DNA of 64,000 nucleotides from Oscillospiraceae bacterium. GTDB lineage: Bacteria; Bacillota; Clostridia; Oscillospirales; Oscillospiraceae. Below, in pieces: positions 24,654-31,957 of the stretch; the stretch's first letter is position 1; each line of letters begins with the position of its first letter. The stretch spans positions 45,126-109,125 of the forward strand of contig SVMM01000011.1 in assembly GCA_015067435.1 (NCBI GenBank), written 5' to 3'. The notes beneath the pieces were generated by a model. The model was not told the origin of the DNA, did not search any database, and worked only from the letters and a program-made list of their open reading frames with translations. A program made the position numbers and the translations under genes.

Positions 24654-24912
24654 TAGTGGTCAAATAGTAGTCAACGGCGGGCGCTTCCGCCCTCTGCGCT
24701 GCCCGTCAGCCCAGACGCCATGCGGCTTTGCGGGCTTGCCTCAACAGGACAGGTCTGAAACGTCGGAGTTATCAGGCGCAGTCGCAGAACGCCGGTTTTA
24801 TGCGGATTTTAAGGTGTTTTGAATCGTATCCAAAACCTTTTAAAAAAGGCGCGAACCCTCTTGCTGCAAGGGCTCGCGCCTATTTAGCGATATAGTAGTC
24901 AAGCAGTAGTCT
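24654..24912. other. attP-like site at the junction of two tandem islands
   Basis: P arm repeats TAGTGGTCA (24654) and TAGTAGTCA (24665), 11 bp apart; core GTCGGAGT (24762-24769) in the context ctgaaac-core-tatcaggc; P' arm repeats TAGTAGTCA (24893) and CAGTAGTCT (24904), 11 bp apart. The left flank equals that of the core at 52840 and the right flank equals that at 997, which is exactly what recombining attL and attR should give. This is the pattern left when two elements sit in tandem. Confidence 0.8.
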
Positions 24913-25276
24913 GAGGCTTCGCCCAGTCGTCTCTGGCGTCAAGGATTTTGCGAAACGCCATCAGCTCCTCGCCGGAGAGCCACACCTGCTCCGTCACCTT
25001 GCCGCTGTCGCATTCTCTGATCTGCACCTCATAGAGCAGATCATACTGCGATCGCACCGCGGAAAAAAGAACCTCGTGTTCCGATTCGTCCCGAAGCAGT
25101 TCGCCGACCTCCTCCACCGCGACTTTCCTCTTTCCGGCGTTTCCCTCCGCCGGAAAACCGTCGTCGCCCGTATGCTTTATGGCAAGCTCCTTTTTCAGCG
25201 GGGCAAGCATCGTAAAATGAACAAACGCGCCTCCGACCACCGCCCCAAGGACAAACGCAATCGCGAAAACAGTCAC
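24899..25276 (-). CDS. Hypothetical membrane-anchored protein at the island end
   Basis: 125 residues starting at GTG 25276 after GGAGGTGAG. One N-terminal transmembrane helix (VFAIAFVLGAVVGGAFVHFTML), then a cytoplasmic or external part of about 95 residues: EVGELLRDESEHEVLFSAVRSQYDLLYEVQIRECDSGKVTEQVWLSGEELMAFRKIL. The last codons lie within the P' arm repeats, so the gene is fixed to the end of the element, like the minus-strand genes at 31079 and 59747 next to other P' arms. No family recognised. Confidence 0.55.
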   Translation of the reverse strand: MTVFAIAFVLGAVVGGAFVHFTMLAPLKKELAIKHTGDDGFPAEGNAGKRKVAVEEVGELLRDESEHEVLFSAVRSQYDLLYEVQIRECDSGKVTEQVWLSGEELMAFRKILDARDDWAKPQTTA

Positions 25277-25313
25277 AGGCCCCTCACCTCCGATACATAT
25301 TTGCCGCGGTCAA

Positions 25314-26003
25314 TCAAAGCCGGTTCATCCGATAGCCGATCCCAATGTGCGTCTGAAAGATTTTGGGCTGCGCGGGATCGGTTTCGATTTTTCTGCGCAG
25401 CGACGCCATAAAAACGCGCAGGGTGGCGACGTCGGTCTCAAGGCTGTTGCCCCAGATCTTGTCCGTGATGTAGGTATGCGTCAAAACCTTGCCGACATTT
25501 TGGGCAAACAGGCACAGGAGCTTGAATTCCCCCGGCGTCAGGGAAACCTCGTCCCCGGCGACGCGGACGATGCCGGCCTCGTAGTCGATCTCCAGCGGAC
25601 CGTTGGCAAAAGCCGGCGCGTTCTCCGCGGCGGAGCGCGCAAGACGGCGCTGCACCACGCGCAATCGGGCAAGCAGCTCATCCACGGAAAAGGGCTTTGT
25701 CAGGTAGTCGTCCGCGCCCGCGTCAAGCGCCGTAATCTTGTCGGAGTCCTCGCCCCGCGCGCTGATGACGATGATCGGCACCTCGCTCCACGTACGCACT
25801 TTTTTGATGATCTCCACGCCGTCGATATCCGGCAGGCCGAGGTCGAGCATGATCACGTCCGGATTGCGGGACGTGACCTCCAGGATCGCCCGCTCGCCGT
25901 TCTCCGCGGTCAGGTAGCCGTACTGGTGCGCGTGCAGCGTCGTCATGATCAGATTGCGGACGGAGGAGTCGTCCTCCACGACAAGAACCGTCGGATTATT
26001 CAT
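25314..26003 (-). CDS. kdpE: KdpE-type response regulator
   Basis: 229 residues. Receiver: LVVEDDSSVRN, VIMLDLGLPDIDGVEIIKKVR with the phospho-Asp, IIVISARGEDSDKITALDAGADDYLTKPFS. The winged helix ends in LTPGEFKLLCLFAQNVGKVLTHTYITDKIWG and DVATLRVFMASLRRKIETD, matching KdpE more closely than PhoB. It overlaps kdpD by 8 bp. No kdpFABC genes are present in the window; the nearest potassium transporter is KtrAB, in the same orientation upstream, and four 11-bp/20-bp-spaced TTTAT half-sites precede ktrB. Confidence 0.9.
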   Translation of the reverse strand: MNNPTVLVVEDDSSVRNLIMTTLHAHQYGYLTAENGERAILEVTSRNPDVIMLDLGLPDIDGVEIIKKVRTWSEVPIIVISARGEDSDKITALDAGADDYLTKPFSVDELLARLRVVQRRLARSAAENAPAFANGPLEIDYEAGIVRVAGDEVSLTPGEFKLLCLFAQNVGKVLTHTYITDKIWGNSLETDVATLRVFMASLRRKIETDPAQPKIFQTHIGIGYRMNRL

Positions 26004-27966
26004 GCAGCTTCACCTCGCTCAGCGGCAGGGAAAACGTGAAAACCGCGCCATGCGACTCGTTGTCCCGCAGGATGATATTTCCGTCGTGGGCAAGCACGAT
26101 GGAACGGCAGAGCGCAAGCCCCATGCCGACGCCGCGCCGGCTGTCCGGGCTCCGCTTCGCCCCGCTGTAAAACATATCGAACACCCGCTCCTGCTCCTCG
26201 GCCGGGATGCCCGGCCCGTCGTCCGCGACGCTGACAAACGCCTTTCCGTCCTTCTTTTCCGTCTTGATCCGGATCGAAGAGCCGGGCGGCGTATACTTGA
26301 CGGCATTGTTGACCAGATTGATGATCACCTGCACGATGAGGCGCGCGTCCGCCCGGACAAGCAAAAGCTCCCCGGACGGCTCCGCCAAGATGGTATGCTC
26401 CGCGCCGTGGCGGTCGATATGGCGCAGCGCCTCGTCGATGATGTCGTCCAACAGCTCGACTTCCGTTTTGATGCGGACGCCGCCCTCCTCGATCCGGCTG
26501 AGCGAAAGCAGGTTCTCCACAAGGTTCGTCAGCCAGATGGAATCGTCGTAGATATCCTGATAGAGCTTTTGCCGCGTGTTCCCATCAAACGCGGGATCAT
26601 CGCTGAGCAGATTGCTGGCGTTGCCGGAGATCGCGGTCAGCGGCGTCCGCAGATCGTGAGAGATGGAGCGCAGCAGATTGGAGCGGAATTGCTCGTTTCG
26701 GATGCGGGCTGCCGCTTCCGCCTTCTCCCTGCCGATCTTTTCGTTTTCCAGCGTCAGCGCGCACTCGCCGAGAATGGATATGATCAGACTGCTGTCGAAG
26801 GCGTCCAGCGCTTTCCCCTGCGCCGCGACGCCGACGACGCCGTAGACGGTGTCCCGGATGCCGACGGGGAACAACGCGTATCCGCAGAATGAAAACAACG
26901 CCGTGCCCGAGCCGGCGCCGCGCCCGTTTTGCAGCACCCATTCCGCCGCATCCGCCGCTTCGCTTTCAGGCGCGGCGGCGGGCGCGCCGTCCGAGGGATA
27001 GAGCAGACCGCCCTCCGGCGCTCCGTTTTCCGCCGCCGGGAATACCAGCACGTCCCGTTCGAGCAGCTTTACAAGCTGCTTTGCCGTCGTTTCAAATATC
27101 TGCTCCCGCGTTTCCGCCTGATACAGCATCTGCGAGGTGTCAAACAGCACCTTCGTGCGGAAGGACGTCCGGGAAAACTGCCGTGCCGTCGATTTCAGCT
27201 TCTCCGCCAGATAACAGGCCACGATGGACACGAGGAACATCACGACAAACGTGACGGGATAGTCCTGCTCATAGGCCAGAAGCGAATACTGGGGCTCCGT
27301 AAAGAAGAAATTGAACGTGATGACGCTCAGCAGCGACACGAACGCCCCGCTCATATAGTTTTGCACCAGCACCGCGGTCATGAGGACGCCGAGGAGATAG
27401 ACGCTGATGATCGTGGAGACCGCGAAGCCGAGCGAGCGGAACAGCAGGCCGATCAGCGTGGCGGCGGACATCGTCGCAATGCAAATCAGGATGTCCTGAA
27501 GCCCCGGCGTTTTCAGGCTCAATTTCCGCGCGCGGGGATATGCCGTGGTCTGATTCTTCCGCTCCGGGATGATGTAAATATCCCGCTCCGGGATGAGCGC
27601 GGCAAGGCGGTCCGTCACAGACTGCTTCCGGGATATCACGGCGTGGAAGCCGTGCGGCGCGCCGCCCCCGATCACAATGCGCGTCACGCGGTTCAACCGG
27701 ACGAACTCGGCGATCTGATCGGCGATATCCTCTCCGAACACGGTTTCGACCCGCGCCCCAGCGTCCTCCGCGAGATGGATGTTGTTTTCCAGCTGCGCGC
27801 GGTTCTGCTCTTTTGCCAGCGGCGTTTCCGGCGTCTGCACATAGAGCGCGGTCAGCGTTCCGCCGGAGGCGCGCGCCATCTCCGCCGCGCACGCCACAAG
27901 CCGTTCGTTGGACGGCGCGGAGGACAGGCACACCAGGACGTGATCCCGCGCTTCCGTTTCGTGCAT
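25996..27966 (-). CDS. kdpD: KdpD-like potassium sensor kinase lacking the N-terminal KdpD domain
   Basis: 656 residues, shorter than the roughly 890 of E. coli KdpD: the N-terminal P-loop KdpD domain is absent and the protein starts with the USP domain (DHVLVCLSSAPSNERLVACAAEMARASGGTLTALYV; IVIGGGAPHG). The four-helix DUF4118 membrane region (about 160-255), a GAF-like segment (about 275-410), HisKA FRSNLLRSISHDLRTPLTAISGNASNLL and an ATPase domain (INLVNNAVKYTPPGS; VADDGPGIPAEE; GVGMGLALCRSIVLAH) follow. It should sense K+ limitation or c-di-AMP through the USP domain (known for Gram-positive KdpD). It overlaps kdpE. Confidence 0.92.
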   Translation of the reverse strand: MHETEARDHVLVCLSSAPSNERLVACAAEMARASGGTLTALYVQTPETPLAKEQNRAQLENNIHLAEDAGARVETVFGEDIADQIAEFVRLNRVTRIVIGGGAPHGFHAVISRKQSVTDRLAALIPERDIYIIPERKNQTTAYPRARKLSLKTPGLQDILICIATMSAATLIGLLFRSLGFAVSTIISVYLLGVLMTAVLVQNYMSGAFVSLLSVITFNFFFTEPQYSLLAYEQDYPVTFVVMFLVSIVACYLAEKLKSTARQFSRTSFRTKVLFDTSQMLYQAETREQIFETTAKQLVKLLERDVLVFPAAENGAPEGGLLYPSDGAPAAAPESEAADAAEWVLQNGRGAGSGTALFSFCGYALFPVGIRDTVYGVVGVAAQGKALDAFDSSLIISILGECALTLENEKIGREKAEAAARIRNEQFRSNLLRSISHDLRTPLTAISGNASNLLSDDPAFDGNTRQKLYQDIYDDSIWLTNLVENLLSLSRIEEGGVRIKTEVELLDDIIDEALRHIDRHGAEHTILAEPSGELLLVRADARLIVQVIINLVNNAVKYTPPGSSIRIKTEKKDGKAFVSVADDGPGIPAEEQERVFDMFYSGAKRSPDSRRGVGMGLALCRSIVLAHDGNIILRDNESHGAVFTFSLPLSEVKLHE

Positions 27967-27981
27967 CTGCGTTTGCCCCCT

Positions 27982-28626
27982 CTATTTCAGGATCCTCTGG
28001 ACGTCTCTCTCACGGCCGACCACCAGCAGCGTTTGCTCCCCCTCCAGCGGCGCGTCCGGGTCGATGTCAAGGATCAGGCTGCCTTCCCGCTTGAGCGCGA
28101 GCACGTTGATCTGGAAGCGCCTGCGGATGTCCAGCTCGGAAAGGGAACGCCCCCTCCATTTGTCGGGCACCTCGATCTCATAAACCGCAAATTCGTCGCT
28201 GACGGCGATATAGTCCAGTATGTAATCAGAACTATAGCAAATTGCCGTCCATTCCGCAAGCTGTCGCTCCGGATAAACCACCGCGTCCGCCCCGTTGTTG
28301 CTCAGCAACTTTTCCTGAATGCCCTGCGCGGCTCTGGCGACGACATATTTCGCGCCCGCGTCCTTCAGCAGCGCGGTCGTCTCCAGCGAACTCTGAAAAT
28401 CGTCGCCGATCGCCACAATGCAGAGGTCGTAGCTCTCCACGCCCAGCGATTTCAGAAATTCCGGGCTCGTGCCGTCGCCGATCACGGCGTTCGTCACATA
28501 GGGCAGCACGGCGTTGACGTTTTTCTCCTGTTTGTCGACCGCCATGACCTCATGCCCCAGCTCATGCAGCTTTTCGGCAGCATGCCGTCCAAAGCGGCCA
28601 AGCCCGATCAGCAAAACGCTTTTCAT
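27982..28626 (-). CDS. ktrA: KtrA/TrkA potassium-channel regulatory subunit
   Basis: 214 residues. RCK-N domain: KSVLLIGLGRFGRHAAEKLHELGHEVMAVDKQEKNVN, a Rossmann nucleotide-binding loop, and VIGDGTSPEFLKSLGVESYDLCIVAIGDDFQSSLETTALLKDAGAKYVVARA. The RCK-C ligand-binding domain (about 140-214: SDEFAVYEIEVPDKWRGRSLSELDIRRRFQINVLALKREG) follows, the c-di-AMP site in KtrA/KtrC. It forms a cytoplasmic octameric ring gating KtrB, whose gene ends 12 bp upstream. Confidence 0.9.
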   Translation of the reverse strand: MKSVLLIGLGRFGRHAAEKLHELGHEVMAVDKQEKNVNAVLPYVTNAVIGDGTSPEFLKSLGVESYDLCIVAIGDDFQSSLETTALLKDAGAKYVVARAAQGIQEKLLSNNGADAVVYPERQLAEWTAICYSSDYILDYIAVSDEFAVYEIEVPDKWRGRSLSELDIRRRFQINVLALKREGSLILDIDPDAPLEGEQTLLVVGRERDVQRILK

Positions 28627-28638
28627 GACCTCTCCTCC

Positions 28639-29970
28639 TTATCCGACGCTTACGGTTTCTTCCGGGAATCTGCCGCGCGCGGGCCCCGCGTTCGGCAGCG
28701 CGGCAAAAATCAGCGTCAACCCTCCGACGCGCCCAAAATACATCAAAAAGATCAGAAGGCTCTTGGAAATCTGTCCGAGCCGCGGCGTCACGCCCAGCGT
28801 CAGGCCCACCGTTCCGATGGCGGACGCCGTTTCAAACATTGCCGTCAGAAGCGCCATGTGCTCCACCCGGCAGATGATCGCGGAAACGGTCAGAAACAGC
28901 GTCAGGTACGCGACCAGGATCGCCGCCGCGGAGCGGACGACCCCCGCCGGGACAGTCCTTCCGAATACGGCACCGCGGTCTCTGCGCCGAAAAACCGCGG
29001 CTGCGGCGATCATGAGCACGGCGAGCGTCGTTGTTTTCATGCCGCCCGCCGTCGAGCCGGGGGAACCGCCCACCAGCATGAGGAGGATCGTCAGCATTTG
29101 TCCCGCTTCGCTCATTTCCGCGTAATCCGCCGTGTTGAAGCCCGCCGTTCGCGTGGTCACGGATTGAAACAGCGACGTGAGCACGCGTTCGCCGCCCGAC
29201 AGATGCGCATATTCAAAGCAGTAAAACAAGACGGCGGGGATCACGATCAAAGCGGCGCTCGTCGCAAGGACCAGCTTGCTTTGGAGCCGATATCTGCTCA
29301 AGTGATGGCGGTTCGTCCGGATATCATCCAGCGTTTGGAAGCCGATGCCGCCGACAACGATCAGCAGCATGAGCACGACGTTGACCGGCACGCTGGCACG
29401 ATAGGACGTCATGGAGGAGAACGCCGCTTTTTCTCCCATCAGATCGAAGCCCGCGTTGCAAAACGCCGAAACGGAGTGAAACACCGAGAGCACGAGCCCC
29501 TTCGGCGCGCCGTATTCTCCGGCAAAGGCCGTGAACAGCAGCGCCGCGCCCGCCGCTTCCGTAACGAACGTCACGGTCAGGATCCACCGCAAATACCGAA
29601 TGATCCCGCCGAGCTGCGGCGCGGACACGGAATCGCGCAGCACGCTTCTTTGCTGCAGGCCGATCTTTCTGCCCGCAAGTCTGGTCAAGATCGTCGCGAT
29701 CGTCACAACACCGAGTCCGCCGATCTGGATCAAAATGAGGATCACGACTTTTCCGAAGCCTGACCAATACGTCGCCGTATCGCGCACCACAAGTCCGGTC
29801 ACGCAGATCGCGGAGGTCGCGGTAAACAGCGCGTCCAAGAACGGCGTGCCCTGCCCGCTCTTGCCGGCAATCGGCATCGCGAGCAATGCCGCGCCGAACA
29901 GAATGACGAGCAGAAAGCCGAGCAGGATGGTCTGAAAGGACGTCAAACGGCGCATGTTCAAAGCTGACAT
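28639..29970 (-). CDS. ktrB: KtrB/TrkH-family potassium transporter
   Basis: 443 residues from ATG 29970; earlier in-frame starts would lie in the operator region. Four repeated M1-P-M2 units with selectivity-filter glycines: TATSAICVTGLVV, SVSAFCNAGFDLMGEK, SVTTRTAGFNTADYAEMSE and ETASAIGTVGLTLGVTP. K+ (with Na+) uptake across the inner membrane with KtrA. Order ktrB-ktrA-kdpD-kdpE with short gaps or overlaps indicates one operon in which a KdpDE pair controls a Ktr rather than a Kdp transporter. Confidence 0.92.
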   Translation of the reverse strand: MSALNMRRLTSFQTILLGFLLVILFGAALLAMPIAGKSGQGTPFLDALFTATSAICVTGLVVRDTATYWSGFGKVVILILIQIGGLGVVTIATILTRLAGRKIGLQQRSVLRDSVSAPQLGGIIRYLRWILTVTFVTEAAGAALLFTAFAGEYGAPKGLVLSVFHSVSAFCNAGFDLMGEKAAFSSMTSYRASVPVNVVLMLLIVVGGIGFQTLDDIRTNRHHLSRYRLQSKLVLATSAALIVIPAVLFYCFEYAHLSGGERVLTSLFQSVTTRTAGFNTADYAEMSEAGQMLTILLMLVGGSPGSTAGGMKTTTLAVLMIAAAAVFRRRDRGAVFGRTVPAGVVRSAAAILVAYLTLFLTVSAIICRVEHMALLTAMFETASAIGTVGLTLGVTPRLGQISKSLLIFLMYFGRVGGLTLIFAALPNAGPARGRFPEETVSVG

Positions 29971-30008
29971 TTCACTCAACTCCACGGTTATATGATAAGC
30001 GGAGCCGG

Positions 30009-30055
30009 ATAAAAATGGGATAAACGATTTCCGGCTGGTATAAAGATTGCATAAA
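30009..30055 (-). promoter_or_regulatory. KdpE-like operator before ktrB
   Basis: On the minus strand TTTAT occurs four times; complements start at 30009, 30020, 30040 and 30051, giving 11, 20 and 11 bp steps. Two pairs of 11-bp-spaced direct half-sites fit an OmpR/KdpE-family regulator; E. coli KdpE sites are likewise TTTAT-rich. A -10-like TATAAC lies just downstream on the minus strand (about 29989-29994). Confidence 0.6.
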
Positions 30056-30122
30056 GACGGAACGTGAGAAGCACGCTGTTGTTGAATCAACCGGCTTACC
30101 CCTACTCTCTCTGCAAAAAACG

Positions 30123-30165
30123 CCCCGCAGGATTAGCGTGAAAACGCTTTGATCCCGCGGGTCTT
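30123..30165 (+). terminator. Hairpin terminator
   Basis: CCCGCAGGATTAGCGT pairs imperfectly with ACGCTTTGATCCCGCGGG, followed by tctttt. No gene in 30060-30376 apart from repeat units. Confidence 0.5.
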
Positions 30166-30236
30166 TTCGTGCAGAGCGCACACACAGGGCAAGTGTCCAT
30201 TCCAAATTCTTTGTTTAGATGGGTGGAAAATCAGCT

Positions 30237-30440
30237 TCCAGCGTGGGGTATATAGAGAGTTCTTTTCCAGTCCGATACTGCACCGTCAGAATCGCTAACG
30301 CGAAGCTGCTCCGTTTGTGCGGACTGCTGATTATCTTAAAAATTCTCCCGCCGATATGCCCTGAACCGCCGATTTCTTGATGAATAGTAGAGTGCATTCG
30401 TTTCGTCAGCCCCGTCGAGGATTTCTAACGGAAGACGCGG
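30237..30440 (+). repeat. Further units of the dispersed 137-bp repeat
   Basis: One unit (about 30237-30350: agagagttctt, CACCGTCAGAATCGCTAACGCG, TTTGTGCGGACTGCTGATTAT, CCGCCGATATGCCCTGAAC) and the start of another (from 30356: gatttcttGATGAATAGTAGAG..TTCGTCAG) match the two units at 13686-13956. The second leads directly into an integrase remnant. Confidence 0.5.
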
Positions 30441-30835
30441 AGGCCATGGCAGGTCAAGGAGGTGCAAGATGTAGCAGCAGAGGAAGAAAAGCTAACCGCG
30501 AGGCCGAGCGCAACCGCTATCCGTTCAGCGAGTATCTTTTCACCGACGAGCACGGGCGGCTGATCCACCCAGACACGTTCACGAAACACCCGCGGAAGTT
30601 CTACGACCGCCACGGGTTCAGCAGGGAGTACCATCTCCACACGCTCCGGCATCTGTATGTGACCACCCTGCTCCACGGCGGCGTGGATAAACAGACGGTC
30701 GCCGACCTCGCCGGTCACGGGGACACGTCATTTCTGGAGCGTACCTACTGCCACCCACAGATGGAGCGCAAGCTTGAAGCGGCGCGCGTGATCTCCGGCA
30801 TCATCCCGAACAGCGTGGAGGATAAGAGCGCGTAA
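30377..30835 (+). pseudogene. Tyrosine integrase, C-terminal remnant
   Basis: From about residue 46 the frame matches the C-terminus of the integrase at 39616: YPFSEYLFTDEHGRLIHPDTFTKHPRKFYDRHGFSREYHLHTLRHLYVTTLLHGGVDKQTVADLAGHGDTSFLERTYCHPQMERKLE. It keeps HTLRH and the Tyr, but the first catalytic Arg and the N-terminal domains are missing. The N-terminal 45 codons are repeat sequence. It is a dead recombinase next to the left end of the RdRP element. Confidence 0.85.
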
Positions 30836-30844
30836 GCAGACGAC

Positions 30845-30878
30845 AAGGGCATCGGTGCGAATCGCTGCACCGATGCCC
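30845..30878 (+). terminator. Terminator after the integrase remnant
   Basis: AGGGCATCGGTGC pairs perfectly with GCACCGATGCCCT, followed by ctgtttttc. Confidence 0.8.
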
Positions 30879-30906
30879 TCTGTTTTTCATCTAATAAGTT
30901 CGATCC

Positions 30907-31041
30907 TTACAGATCCATTCTCTTTTCAAACCGAAACATTCCCTCCGGGAACTGCTCGTCAAGCTCCCGCGCTGTGTCCGGGTCGTTGGGGGCGGGATGA
31001 TGCGCGTTGAAGAATTCCACGACATGAAAGCCGCATCGGTT
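30907..31041 (-). pseudogene. C-terminal remnant of a GNAT acetyltransferase
   Basis: About 44 codons on the minus strand: [57 protein letters not shown] is the typical last strand of a GNAT domain (kxGFxvxxxxxxHH). The upstream part is cut at the P' arm of the RdRP element, so the element or a later deletion broke this gene. Confidence 0.65.
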
Positions 31042-31095
31042 TACATAAGCCCTTTTGCTGAAAGGGCTCGCAACTATTTCACAAAACAGTAGTCA
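31041..31095. other. Partial P' arm at the left end of the RdRP element
   Basis: The sequence ataagccctttt-gctgaaagggctcgcaactattt-cacaaaaCAGTAGTCA matches the inner part of the P' arms at 24840-24901 and 53041-53102. The core and outer half are missing. It places the RdRP-bearing element in the same integration family as the two large islands. Confidence 0.6.
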
Positions 31096-31957
31096 AGTAG
31101 CGTTTCTGCTTATCCTTGTACCCCTCCGCCACGCGATACCGGCACACACCGCGGCCCCCGTCGCGCTGGCGCACGATCACATCCTCCGGCAAAGCGTTCA
31201 GCCAGCGATGGCTGAAGTTGTTGCCAAAGTATGCGTCGAAGTTCACCACGGGCAGCACCACCCAGTCTGTGTCCTCCTGCCGATTGGCGGCGTAATACCC
31301 GATCAGCGTCCGCAGGACATCTGTCGGCACGCCCTTGGGCGTTACCTCTTCTATCCTCCGCTCCAAGTCAGAAGGAAAAGAGACGTCGGGGCTGCGGAGC
31401 GGTCCCAGCTCCAGCGCGTCGGCGAGGACGTCGTCGAAACGCAACCCCCACGCCGCTCTCGTGTTCGGCGCGAAGATCGGCACCTGCAGCTGCACCACCT
31501 TCTTGCGCCACTCGTTCTCCCAGCCACCGGAAATCTTCTCGCAGGCGGAGGCATCCGGCTTCGATACCACGTCGGGATGCTTCTTCGCAAACGCGCACAT
31601 CCGCCGCACATGACGGACGAGCCAGCCGGCGCCATCCGCGTCCACCAGCTCCGGGAACTCCTCGTGCAAGGTGGAAAACTCCGTCTCGAACTGCCAGTCC
31701 TCCTTGGGCTTGACAGTTCTTTTCTTGTCCGGCACGCTGCACCACGCGCACAGCGCGCGGCGGGCGCGCTCGACGTCAGGCTCGCCGCCGTCAAAGAGGT
31801 AACCGCGCGCGAGGATGGTAAGGATGCGGGCGAAGCCCTTGAAGTCGAACAGCATATCAAAAACGAAGCGTCCCCGCCACGCCCAGTCATGCTTGCTCTT
31901 CGCCTCATAGCGCACTTTGCCGGTGTACGCCTCAAACTCTTTTCTCTCGTCGATCAT
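31079..31957 (-). CDS. Unknown protein coupled to the RdRP-like gene
   Basis: 292 residues. Its ATG overlaps the stop of the RdRP-like gene (ATGA, 31954-31957), so the two are co-translated. Visible segments: [45 protein letters not shown], an all-helical charged core, [74 protein letters not shown] at the C-terminus. No membrane segment or known catalytic motif recognised. Its end lies in the P' arm. A partner or regulatory subunit of the polymerase-like protein is the simplest inference. Confidence 0.65.
   Translation of the reverse strand: MIDERKEFEAYTGKVRYEAKSKHDWAWRGRFVFDMLFDFKGFARILTILARGYLFDGGEPDVERARRALCAWCSVPDKKRTVKPKEDWQFETEFSTLHEEFPELVDADGAGWLVRHVRRMCAFAKKHPDVVSKPDASACEKISGGWENEWRKKVVQLQVPIFAPNTRAAWGLRFDDVLADALELGPLRSPDVSFPSDLERRIEEVTPKGVPTDVLRTLIGYYAANRQEDTDWVVLPVVNFDAYFGNNFSHRWLNALPEDVIVRQRDGGRGVCRYRVAEGYKDKQKRYLTTVL

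Noticed and set aside
25314..27966. Complete kdp potassium ATPase system
   Set aside because: No kdpF, A, B or C gene is present; only KdpDE next to KtrAB.
26929..29763. 944-codon open frame opposite KdpD/KtrA/KtrB
   Set aside because: It is an antisense shadow of GC-rich genes, with Arg/His-rich composition and no domains; the minus-strand genes are unmistakable.
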